From an uncultured Collinsella sp. (lineage in GTDB: Bacteria; Actinomycetota; Coriobacteriia; Coriobacteriales; Coriobacteriaceae), in NCBI GenBank assembly GCA_900540995.1, contig UQHO01000001.1, positions 81,044-145,043 of the forward strand: a DNA stretch of 64,000 nucleotides, read 5' to 3'. A model generated the notes under the pieces. It ran no database searches, was not told where the DNA came from, and saw only the letters and a program-made list of their open reading frames with translations. The position numbers and the translations under genes are program-made. Positions 7,820 through 16,421 of the stretch are shown here, in pieces (positions within the stretch are counted from its first letter, which is position 1; every line of letters begins with the position of its first letter).

Positions 7820-8890
7820 CTACACCGGGCACGCCACTGTGGGCAAGCCTCGTCGCTCGTCAAAGCCAAAGACGATATTGGCGCACTGGACTGCTTGGCC
7901 CGCAGCGCCCTTGCACAGATTGTCGATGGCGCCCGTCGCCACCAGCACGCCCGCGCGCTTGTTGAGCGCGAGGCCGATCTGGACGGCGTTGGTGCCGACG
8001 ACCGAAGCCGTCTTGGGCTGCTGGCCGGCGTCGAGTACGCGCACAAAGGTGTGACCGGCATAGAACTGCTTGTAATAGTCGACAACGTCCTCAAGAGCCA
8101 AAGAGTCGATGGCCTGCGGCGCGAGCGGCATCGTCACCGTGGAGAGCAGGCCGCGCTTGAGCGGTGCCAGATGCGGGGTAAAGACGACGCGATCGGTTAA
8201 GCCAAGGATTTGCTCAATCTCGGGCGTGTGGCGATGTTTACCCACGCCATAGGCTTCCAGGTTCTCGTCGGCGCTGCAAAAGTGGGTGCGGGCGTTGCAG
8301 GACTTACCGGCACCCGTCACGCCACTGATGGCATCGACGATTACGGGACCGTTCTCTGCCACCCAACCCGCACGCACGGCAGGAGCAGCAGCAAGACTCG
8401 TTGCGGTGGGATAGCAACCGGCGCAGGCGACCAACACGGGCCTGCCAGCGGCATGGCTGGAAGCAGCGGTCTCTAAGTCCTCGCAGAACAGCTCGGGCAG
8501 GCCGAAAGCGCGGGTCTTGAGCAACTCGGGGCTCGTGTGCTCGGCGGCATACCATGCCTCAAAGACAGACGCGTCGCTCAGACGGTAATCGGCCGAAAGA
8601 TCAAAGCAGGAGACGCCCGATGCAAGCAGCGCGGGCACCTGTGCCATGGCAGCCGTGTGCGGCACGGCAAGAAAAACCGCATCGCAGCTCTTAAGCTCGG
8701 GGGCGTCATGCGTGGTGAAAACCAGATCGCTCACGCCAGCAAAGCTCGGATACACCGCGGACAGCGGCTGGCCGGCATCGGCGTTGGACGTAATGGCAAC
8801 AAGTTCAAACTCGGGATGGCCGAGCACGAGGCGAATGAGCTCGGCTCCGGCATATCCAGCCGCACCGACGATTCCAACCTTCAAAGACAT
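7820..8890 (-). CDS. argC: N-acetyl-gamma-glutamyl-phosphate reductase
   Basis: NADPH-dependent reduction of acetylglutamyl phosphate to the semialdehyde. The 356-residue protein has the Rossmann start VGIVGAAGYAGAELIRLV, the catalytic cysteine in ACAGCYPTATSL, and SGVTGAGK further on. The ATG at 8890 is preceded by AAGGAG. It is the first gene of the operon. A 134-base gap to argJ is long for this operon and contains no gene that I can see. Confidence 0.95.
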   Translation of the reverse strand: MSLKVGIVGAAGYAGAELIRLVLGHPEFELVAITSNADAGQPLSAVYPSFAGVSDLVFTTHDAPELKSCDAVFLAVPHTAAMAQVPALLASGVSCFDLSADYRLSDASVFEAWYAAEHTSPELLKTRAFGLPELFCEDLETAASSHAAGRPVLVACAGCYPTATSLAAAPAVRAGWVAENGPVIVDAISGVTGAGKSCNARTHFCSADENLEAYGVGKHRHTPEIEQILGLTDRVVFTPHLAPLKRGLLSTVTMPLAPQAIDSLALEDVVDYYKQFYAGHTFVRVLDAGQQPKTASVVGTNAVQIGLALNKRAGVLVATGAIDNLCKGAAGQAVQCANIVFGFDERRGLPTVACPV

Positions 8891-8976
8891 ATCAGACTCC
8901 TTGTCTGCGATTTATGCACCGATGCGCATTTCGCAGCGGTCGTTATGAAGTGGGTTGAAACTTTAGCACCAAAAGA

Positions 8977-9011
8977 TGCATTAACACGTAAATGGCTTGC
9001 ATATTCATGCA
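8977..9011. promoter_or_regulatory. Tandem ARG boxes (probable ArgR operator) upstream of argC
   Basis: TGCATATTCATGCA (8998-9011) is TGCAT-N4-ATGCA, the same geometry as the ArgR box TGAAT-N4-ATTCA of E. coli and close to the ATGCAT-rich boxes of actinobacteria. A second, weaker copy TGCATTAACACGTA starts at 8977. The copies are 21 bases apart, the spacing of paired ARG boxes. They lie 87-121 bases before argC, so arginine-dependent repression of argCJBD is likely. The regulator itself is not in the window. Confidence 0.65.
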
Positions 9012-9056
9012 TTGAAACATTCCCGACACATTCGCTTGAAGGAATTGACAAATGGA

Positions 9057-9110
9057 GCGGGCCCCGTATTGACCGGCGCTCCTAACGGCGCCGGGCAATA
9101 CGGGGCCCGC
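9057..9110 (-). terminator. Long hairpin, 24-bp stem, between PPOX gene and argC
   Basis: Bases 9057-9080 pair with 9087-9110 with one mismatch and one wobble. It lies 38 bases after the stop of the PPOX gene at 9148, which is transcribed toward argC, so it probably ends that unit, although no strong T-run follows (TCCATTTG). Confidence 0.6.
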
Positions 9111-9147
9111 CCATGCGAAAACCAAGTTGTTAGGATGAGCCAGCTGG

Positions 9148-9558
9148 CTAGAGCTCGACCGGCACCCATTCGTCGTGATTGCAGATAAACGCCTTGGGAT
9201 CCTCGACACTAAAGAAGACGAGCGTGGGATCGTTAGGTCCCTCATAGTGCTCGCTCAAGCGCTCAAGATGCTTCCAACCGGCCTCGCGCATTTCACTCGA
9301 AGCCCGGTCTTCCAGCCCCGCACGCCCGCGCAGGATCAACCAACCATGGCCCGGCCACCAACTCGTGGCCTCAAAGCGCTGGTTTTGCAGCAGCTCCTGC
9401 CACACATCTTTGGTGCGCGCCGTCACAAACCACAGCTTGCCGTCTTGAATCTGCGCAAACGAAAACGGACGCACATGCGGCTGCCCGTCCACACTCGTCG
9501 CCAGATACCACGCCGGCACCGACGTCAGATACTCCAGCACCGTATTCAATCCGTCCAC
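9148..9558 (-). CDS. Pyridoxamine 5'-phosphate oxidase family (PPOX) protein
   Basis: A 136-residue split-barrel flavin-binding type protein. The typical opening YLATSVDGQPHVRPFSF, GKLWFVTARTKDVW and the WWPGHGWLILRG strand match small PPOX-class proteins that bind FMN, F420 or haem; the substrate is unknown. The start codon is GTG at 9558, with AGGAGG five bases upstream. It lies 44 bases behind a paralogue (9603-10049) of the same fold and clearly related sequence, so the pair arose by tandem duplication and is probably cotranscribed. Confidence 0.8.
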   Translation of the reverse strand: MDGLNTVLEYLTSVPAWYLATSVDGQPHVRPFSFAQIQDGKLWFVTARTKDVWQELLQNQRFEATSWWPGHGWLILRGRAGLEDRASSEMREAGWKHLERLSEHYEGPNDPTLVFFSVEDPKAFICNHDEWVPVEL

Positions 9559-9602
9559 GTTTCCTCCTGTACTAGCCAGTTTGGGAGCCTGGCTTATGTG
9601 AG

Positions 9603-10049
9603 CTAGAGCTCCAGGCGCTCCTCGCTGCCGTCGATATCACAGAACCGCGCGGCAATGTTGCGGACCGAAAAGAAAGCAAGGCGGCCGTCGTTGGCACTCT
9701 CGTGTTTCTCGCCAATACCCACCATGTGCTTAAAGCCTGCCTGGCGCACCTTGTCGCTCACGACCGCATCATCCTCGAGCGCGGCCTCGCCGGTCAACAC
9801 GATCCAACATTCCCCCGGCTTCCAGCCCGAGAGCTCGAACTTGGGATTCGCACTCAGCTCCGCCCACACATCCTTGTCGCGCGACGTGCAAAACCACAGC
9901 TTACCTTCATCGACCATGGCAAACGAAAACGGCCTCACGCGAGGCTGATGCCCGTCGGCCACATCGGTCGTGGCCAGATACCACGCCGGAATGCGCCTGA
10001 GATACGAGCAGGCGCGCTCAAGCTGAGCTGTGCGGTCGTTGTCGGTCAT
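9603..10049 (-). CDS. PPOX family protein, paralogue of the neighbour
   Basis: 148 residues with the same framework as the gene at 9148: IPAWYLATTDVADGHQPRVRPFSF, GKLWFCTSRDKDVWAEL, PGECWIVLTGEAALEDD. It probably binds a flavin and reduces or detoxifies an unknown small molecule. The ATG at 10049 has GAAAGGGG upstream. It lies 30 bases after ecfT on the same strand, so it may be read through from the riboflavin transporter operon, which would be fitting for a flavin-dependent protein. That link is an inference from spacing. Confidence 0.8.
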   Translation of the reverse strand: MTDNDRTAQLERACSYLRRIPAWYLATTDVADGHQPRVRPFSFAMVDEGKLWFCTSRDKDVWAELSANPKFELSGWKPGECWIVLTGEAALEDDAVVSDKVRQAGFKHMVGIGEKHESANDGRLAFFSVRNIAARFCDIDGSEERLEL

Positions 10050-10079
10050 AGGGACCCCTTTCTTGCGCTCGAATCGCGC

Positions 10080-10880
10080 CTAAATAAGTTGAAGGTTGAC
10101 GACGATGACACACGCAAACAGCAGCATCGTCACCACCGCAGCCAGCGCATCCCCGCGGCGAAATGCAAGCGCATGCAGACGCGTGCGGCCCTGCTCGCCG
10201 TGATAGCAGCGTGCATCCATGGCGGCAGACAACGTCTCGGCATGACGGAACACGCCCGTGAACAGTGGAATCGCCACACTGCCGAGCATACGCACGCCGC
10301 CGAGCGGGCCACCCGTTACGCGTGCACCGCGGCTTGCCTGCGCGTCCGCCGTCTGCTTCATCTCGGTGGCGAACTGCGGCATAAAGCGCAACGCGATGCC
10401 CATGATCATGCCGAGCTCGTGCGCAGGGAGCCCCACGCGCGCAAACGGTGCGAGCAGACGCTCAAAGCCCGCGGTGAGGTCGAGCGTAGGCGTGGTGAGC
10501 GTAATGGCGCTCATGCCGGCCATCATCAGGGTCAGGCGACACGCCATAAAGGCGGCAGAACGCAGTGAGCCCTCGCTTATCTGCAGAAAGCCAAGCTGCC
10601 ACAGAATGCGCCCACTCTGGTCGGAAAATAGGTTGAGCACTGCGACCACCACGACAATCGCCAGCAATGGTGCCATCGATGATAGGACCCGGCGCAACGG
10701 CACCCGGGACACGGTATAGATCAGGACAACGAAGATTGCGACCGGGGCCAGTCCGCGGAAGCTGCTGACTGTGAGCGTCGTGATCAGAAACACAAAGCCC
10801 AAGAGCAACTTAGTTCGCGGGTCCAGGCGGTGGATCGCACTATCGCCGGGATAGTAGCTACCAAACGAAAACGCCTCCAT
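10080..10880 (-). CDS. ecfT: Energy-coupling factor transporter transmembrane protein EcfT
   Basis: Membrane scaffold that couples the EcfA ATPases to the substrate-binding S component of an ECF vitamin transporter. 266 residues with several hydrophobic segments. The family signature is DPRTKLLLGF after the N-terminus, followed by helices and the coupling region with ADAQASRGARVTGGPLGG, where the A-R-G box contacts the ATPase. The start ATG overlaps the ecfA stop by one base (TAATG), so translation is coupled. It is the third gene of the riboswitch-controlled operon ribU-ecfA-ecfT. Confidence 0.92.
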   Translation of the reverse strand: MEAFSFGSYYPGDSAIHRLDPRTKLLLGFVFLITTLTVSSFRGLAPVAIFVVLIYTVSRVPLRRVLSSMAPLLAIVVVVAVLNLFSDQSGRILWQLGFLQISEGSLRSAAFMACRLTLMMAGMSAITLTTPTLDLTAGFERLLAPFARVGLPAHELGMIMGIALRFMPQFATEMKQTADAQASRGARVTGGPLGGVRMLGSVAIPLFTGVFRHAETLSAAMDARCYHGEQGRTRLHALAFRRGDALAAVVTMLLFACVIVVNLQLI

Positions 10881-12781
10881 TAGCAGCCCTCCTCTCGCGC
10901 GACCGTCTTGGATTTAGCAATGTCCGCGACGTTAGAAGGACCGCCCGAGCGACCGATTAGCAGGTCCACCAACTCGTCTGCCAGCGACTCAACCGTATAG
11001 AGCCCGCCGCAACGCAGCGGCACGCCCGCTTCCGCGAGCGCCAACGCCATGCGCTGAGCAGCAGGTACGCCCAAGCCGATCGACCTGAGTTTATCGGCAT
11101 GCGCAAACACCTGCGCGGGGGTTCCATCGGCAAACACCGTGCCCTCGTTCATCACGACGATACGGTCGCAGCAATTAGCCAGGTCATCCATGCTGTGCGA
11201 GACCATGACAACGGTCAGGCCCTCATGGTGAAGGCGATCGATGAGCTCCAGGAAATCCCTGCGCGCCGCCGGATCGAGACCCGCCATGGGCTCATCGAGC
11301 ACCAGGACCTCGGGCTCCATGGCGAGAACGCCGGCAAACGCCACACGGCGCTGCTGACCGCCCGAGAGCTCGAAGGGGCTCTTATCGCCCACCGTGGCCA
11401 AGTCGAGGCCCACGCGCGCGAGTGATGACTCGACGCGGCGGGCAACCTCGGCCTGCGGCATGCCAAGGTTGTGCGGACCAAACGCCACATCTTGCGCCAC
11501 GGTCTCGGCAAACAGCTGACGCTCGGGATACTGGAATACCACGCCGACCTTTGCCTTAACCGCAGCGGCATCTTTCTTATTTGACAGATCGAGCCCCAAC
11601 GCGTGAACGGACCCCTCCTGAGGACGAATCAAACCGTTGAGATGCTGGATCAGTGTCGACTTGCCAGAGCCGGTATGGCCCGCAAGGCCCAGGAACTCGC
11701 CACGACACACTGTCAGCGACACATCGCGCAGCGCCCACGGGCTGCTGGGGTCGTTGCCCCAGAGGGCCTGCTTGTTCGATGCGTCCTCGACGGCTGAGCG
11801 CTTGTGCCAACGACGACGCTCGCGGGCGCTCAGCGAATAGCTGTACGAAACATGAGATAGCTCGATAACGGGGTCCGAGGCGTCGGGCTCATCGATCGCG
11901 GCGGAATCGCCGGCGGCGTCCGAACGCAGCGGCAAGGGGCGCGCCACAGCGTCCGCCCCATCCTGCTCGGCATAAACTCGCGAAATCTCGGTAACCATAT
12001 CCGCCTCGCGCACCTGCGCGCAAACGGGCACGCCCTTTGCACGTAGTGCGCTACCCAGGCAGCACGACGCCGGCATGTCCAAGTTGAGCTGCTCGAGCTC
12101 GTCCGCCCGCGTCAAGATCTCGTCGGGCGTGCCGAGCATGGCAACGCGCCCAGCCCGGAAGACCGCAACGCGATCGGCCTCGGCAGCTTCTTCCATAAAG
12201 TGCGTGATCATCACGATGGTCATGCCGCGCTCATGCAGCGCATGGCAGGCCTTCATGAGGCCCTGACGTCCACGCGGATCGAGCATCGAGGAAGCCTCGT
12301 CCAATATGAGCACGCGCGGTTCCATGGCGAGCACGCCGGCAAGCGCCACGCGTTGCTTTTGGCCGCCCGAAAGCGCATGGGTCTCATGGCGCTCAAAGCC
12401 CACCAGGCCCACACCCTTCAGCGCCTCGCGTACGCGCTGCGCAATTTGCGCCGACGGCACGCCAAGGTTTTCGGGACCAAACGCAACGTCATCTTCGACA
12501 AGCGTTGCCACCAGCTGGTCATCGGGATTCTGGAATACCATGCCCGCGGTCGAACGAATGTCGTAGACCAGCTCGGGGTCGGACGCATCCATGCCGTTGA
12601 CGCGTACCGTGCCCGCATCGGGCTGCAACAGTGCATTCAGATGCTTGGCAAACGTCGACTTGCCCGACCCATTGCCACCGAGGATGCAGAAAAACTCGCC
12701 ATCCTCGATGTTCAGATCGACGCCATCGAGTGCCGGTGCGGCACCGTCATAGCTAAAGGAAACGCCCCGACACTCAATCAT
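10880..12781 (-). CDS. ecfA: EcfA1-EcfA2 fusion: two-domain ATPase of an ECF transporter
   Basis: One polypeptide of 633 residues carries both ATP-binding domains of the energy-coupling module. Domain 1 has Walker A GGNGSGKST (about residue 37), signature LSGGQKQRVALAG and Walker B VLILDEAS. Domain 2 has GHTGSGKST (about 370), LSGGQQRRVAFAG and VLVLDEPMAGLDP. About 75 mostly polar residues join the domains. Many genomes use two genes (ecfA1, ecfA2), so the fusion fixes their 1:1 ratio. The ATG at 12781 overlaps the ribU stop by four bases (ATGA). Confidence 0.93.
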   Translation of the reverse strand: MIECRGVSFSYDGAAPALDGVDLNIEDGEFFCILGGNGSGKSTFAKHLNALLQPDAGTVRVNGMDASDPELVYDIRSTAGMVFQNPDDQLVATLVEDDVAFGPENLGVPSAQIAQRVREALKGVGLVGFERHETHALSGGQKQRVALAGVLAMEPRVLILDEASSMLDPRGRQGLMKACHALHERGMTIVMITHFMEEAAEADRVAVFRAGRVAMLGTPDEILTRADELEQLNLDMPASCCLGSALRAKGVPVCAQVREADMVTEISRVYAEQDGADAVARPLPLRSDAAGDSAAIDEPDASDPVIELSHVSYSYSLSARERRRWHKRSAVEDASNKQALWGNDPSSPWALRDVSLTVCRGEFLGLAGHTGSGKSTLIQHLNGLIRPQEGSVHALGLDLSNKKDAAAVKAKVGVVFQYPERQLFAETVAQDVAFGPHNLGMPQAEVARRVESSLARVGLDLATVGDKSPFELSGGQQRRVAFAGVLAMEPEVLVLDEPMAGLDPAARRDFLELIDRLHHEGLTVVMVSHSMDDLANCCDRIVVMNEGTVFADGTPAQVFAHADKLRSIGLGVPAAQRMALALAEAGVPLRCGGLYTVESLADELVDLLIGRSGGPSNVADIAKSKTVAREEGC

Positions 12782-13368
12782 GCGCGGCCTTTGACCTGGT
12801 CCTTTTTAGGCGTGATGAGGTTGGAGACCGCCTTGTACACCGCAAGCGTCAACACCGAGTTAAGCACGGTCTTGATAAGGTTGAACGGCAGCACCGCAGG
12901 AATCATGAGCGGGGCGATCACATCGACCGAGCCATACCAGAACCATACGCCAATGGTAAGATTTGCGACCATAGACAACGCCGTAGCGGCAATAACGCCG
13001 AGCACCAGGCCAATCACGGCACCCTTATAGGTATGCATCTTCTGGTAGACAATAGCCGCGGGCAGAATGTAGCCCAGCGTGGCAACCAGGTTCATAAGCG
13101 CGCCGACCCAGTCACCCGTAGTGAGCGCATGGATAACGATCGCCATGGCTGCAACAGCGGTACCAGCACCGGGGCCATACGCAAATCCGCACACCATCGC
13201 CGGCACCAGCGACGGGTCATACGTCAAAAACGGCGCCGAAGGAAGGATGGGCAGCTGCACGTACATAAACAGGGCACCCAAGGCGCACATCAGCGCCATG
13301 GTAACGAGCTGTTTGGTGCTCCACCTATTCGTGTTCTCAAAATGGATATGCTGCGACTGTTCAGACAT
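12778..13368 (-). CDS. ribU: ECF transporter S component, riboflavin (RibU-like)
   Basis: 196-residue membrane protein, the substrate-binding subunit of the ECF transporter encoded with ecfA and ecfT. About six hydrophobic segments are visible, with TMALMCALGALFMYVQLPI near the start and YDPSLVPAMVCGFAYGPGAG typical of RibU-type S components. Riboflavin is assigned because an FMN riboswitch lies directly upstream. I choose the ATG at 13368 (MSEQSQH) with AGAGGCAGGTGAT before it. The in-frame ATG at 13389 is part of the riboswitch GTCCGGATG segment and has no ribosome binding site. Confidence 0.88.
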   Translation of the reverse strand: MSEQSQHIHFENTNRWSTKQLVTMALMCALGALFMYVQLPILPSAPFLTYDPSLVPAMVCGFAYGPGAGTAVAAMAIVIHALTTGDWVGALMNLVATLGYILPAAIVYQKMHTYKGAVIGLVLGVIAATALSMVANLTIGVWFWYGSVDVIAPLMIPAVLPFNLIKTVLNSVLTLAVYKAVSNLITPKKDQVKGRA

Positions 13369-13384
13369 AAGATCACCTGCCTCT

Positions 13385-13560
13385 TTCATCCGGACTCTAA
13401 CCGTTGGTACTGGGATCTCACCAGTTCAGCCGGCATGCGAACCAACACACGCACGGGTCGCGGACTCATCGGCTCAAACACAGGCACCTCGCCTGCGCCA
13501 CGGCACCCCTTTGGCACCGCCCGATTTACCGCCAGTGGGGAATTCCACCCCGCCCTGAAA
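13385..13560 (-). ncRNA. FMN riboswitch (RFN element)
   Basis: Read on the minus strand, the conserved blocks appear in order: TTCAGGGCGGGGTGGAATTC, CCCACTGGCGGTAAAT, GATGAGTCCGCGACCC, then CTGGTGAGATCCCAGTACC, AACGGTTAGAGTCCGGATGA. These are the junction sequences of the RFN aptamer. The element ends about 15 bases before the ribU start, within reach of the ribosome binding site, so control of translation by FMN is likely. I see no separate strong terminator between aptamer and ribU. Confidence 0.95.
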
Positions 13561-13571
13561 CAGCAATTGCA

Positions 13572-13599
13572 AGTGTAGCACGAGCAATCGTTCGCGCAA
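13572..13599 (-). promoter_or_regulatory. Promoter of the FMN riboswitch-ribU operon
   Basis: Minus strand TTGCGC, 16 bases, TACACT, with TGC just before the -10 (extended -10). It lies about 12 bases before the aptamer. Confidence 0.55.
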
Positions 13600-13958
13600 G
13601 TATGCCAAGGGTAATTTGTGGTGGGAAACGCTCCAGAAATGCGGTAGGGACAAGTTAGCGCAACAACCACGTCCTCCATCCGCCCCAAAGTAGCGCGCCT
13701 TTCGCGCAAAGCGCGAAACAGCGACCGGGACACGTATTCCCAACAACCAAGTCCTCCGCCCACGCCGACCTCAAGGCCGTAAACGCAGGGAATCCGGGGG
13801 CGTGACGGGGGCTTCTCTCCGGAACATTCCGCAGGACGCAAAGAGGCTCCGCAGCGCGAAGCGCGATGCGGAGCCTCTTTGCATGTCCGAGGACGTTCCG
13901 GAGAGAAGCCCCCGTCACGCCCCCGGATTCCCGGTGGGAGTTCTAGACCTTGTCGGCC
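13600..13958. other. Gene-free stretch between riboflavin operon promoter and groEL
   Basis: No gene seen. The part 13655-13770 has two related copies of a short direct repeat (CAACAACCACGTCCTCC near 13662 and CAACAACCAAGTCCTCC near 13742) plus a small hairpin (GCGCGCCTTTCGCGCAAAGCGCG near 13693). The rest is the large palindrome at 13788-13932. Confidence 0.6.
13788..13932. repeat. 145-base palindrome with 38-bp perfect arms, downstream of groEL
   Basis: Bases 13788-13825 are the exact reverse complement of 13895-13932. Inside, 13839-13853 pairs with 13867-13881 (15 bp, including CAAAGAGGCTCCGC). It begins 27 bases past the groEL stop. Far larger than an ordinary terminator; it may act as one but looks like a mobile or repeated palindromic element. 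Confidence 0.85.
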
Positions 13959-15674
<1,716 letters not shown>

Positions 15675-15692
15675 TCAGAGAGTCTGACGAGA

Positions 15693-15986
15693 CTAGGCCT
15701 CAACGACGGCGTAGATGTCGTCGGCACGCATCAGCAGATACTTCTCGCCGTCGACCTTGACCTCGTTGCCACCGAACTTGCCGTAGATGACAACGTCGCC
15801 GACCTGAACGTCCATGGGGATGCGCTCACCCTTGTCGTTGACCTTGCCGGCGCCAACGGCAACGATGGTGCCGCGCTGCGGCTTCTCCTGAGCGTTGCTG
15901 GCGATATACAGACCAGAAGCGGTCTTCTGCTCGGCCTCGTCGGGCTTGACCAGAACACGATCTGCAAGCGGCTTCAAAGACGACAT
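15693..15986 (-). CDS. groES: Co-chaperonin GroES
   Basis: 97-residue lid of the GroEL chamber. Visible family features are LKPLADRVLVKPDEAE, the mobile loop with KTASGLYIAS that docks to GroEL, GTIVAVGAGK, and VGDVVIYGKFGGNEVKVDGEKYLLMRADDIYAVVE. The ATG at 15986 has AGGAGGAGACAAGC upstream. First gene of the groES-groEL operon. Confidence 0.97.
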   Translation of the reverse strand: MSSLKPLADRVLVKPDEAEQKTASGLYIASNAQEKPQRGTIVAVGAGKVNDKGERIPMDVQVGDVVIYGKFGGNEVKVDGEKYLLMRADDIYAVVEA

Positions 15987-16095
15987 GCTTGTCTCCTCCT
16001 TTTTGGGCCGCGTGGTTATGCCACGCGAATTAACCCTTTTTGTTTGCGTACGCGTTGAATGGTACCCACGAATGGCGGGTTATACAACACGGAGT

Positions 16096-16114
16096 CAAAA
16101 AATCTTATTTTTTG
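16096..16114. promoter_or_regulatory. AT-rich inverted repeat, candidate operator before groES
   Basis: CAAAAAATCTTATTTTTTG: perfect 8-bp arms around a 3-base centre, 110 bases before the groES start and just upstream of the TATAAC box. Its position suits a repressor or activator site, but no regulator can be named. Confidence 0.4.
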
Positions 16115-16123
16115 GCACTTAGA

Positions 16124-16334
16124 TTTTCTGAATGCCGGGGGATAACTTAGCGATGCCTCCCGTGTGGCTCCGGAGGGGCGGGGCATAAGGTTTCCTGCTC
16201 GGGCAGTCCTGCTCGCACGAAGGCCACATTAAGTGGCCTTCGGCTCGTGCGGAACTCGCGATAAACCTTATGCCCCGCCCCTCCGGAGCCACACGGGAGG
16301 CAGGTTAACTAATTCGGGCCCGGCATTCAGAAAA
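16124..16334. repeat. 211-base nested palindrome upstream of groES
   Basis: Three nested inverted repeats: outer arms 16124-16139 with 16319-16334 (16 bp), middle arms 16155-16193 with 16263-16301 (39 bp, exact), inner arms 16218-16227 with 16233-16242 (10 bp). No gene inside. Together with 13788-13932 it brackets the groESL operon. Confidence 0.85.
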
Positions 16335-16369
16335 GTCAGTGCAGCAAAATGGCGATGCAGATGTTGCGA

Positions 16370-16402
16370 ACAAGAAAGGGGCACGTTGCTGAAACGTGCC
16401 CC
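16370..16402 (-). terminator. Terminator of the amidohydrolase gene
   Basis: Minus strand stem GGGGCACGTT/AACGTGCCCC (10 bp) with 5-base loop, followed by TTTCTTGTT, 20 bases after the stop codon. Confidence 0.85.
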
Positions 16403-16421
16403 CTATGAGTGGGGTATGAGG

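Larger units (their letters stand above)
15987..16421. other. Gene-free stretch upstream of groES
   Basis: Holds the groES promoter region, an AT-rich inverted repeat (16096-16114), a nested palindrome of 211 bases and the terminator of the amidohydrolase gene. On the minus strand TATAAC occurs at about 16079-16084 but a convincing -35 at correct distance is missing. I found no canonical CIRCE element (TTAGCACTC-N9-GAGTGCTAA). Confidence 0.6.

Noticed and set aside
13389..13841. Coding frames across the ribU leader
   Set aside because: The region is an FMN riboswitch; frames crossing it lack motifs and ribosome binding sites.
15987..16130. CIRCE or HAIR operator before groES
   Set aside because: Neither TTAGCACTC-N9-GAGTGCTAA nor CTTGAGT-N7-ACTCAAG is present; only an unrelated AT-rich palindrome was found.
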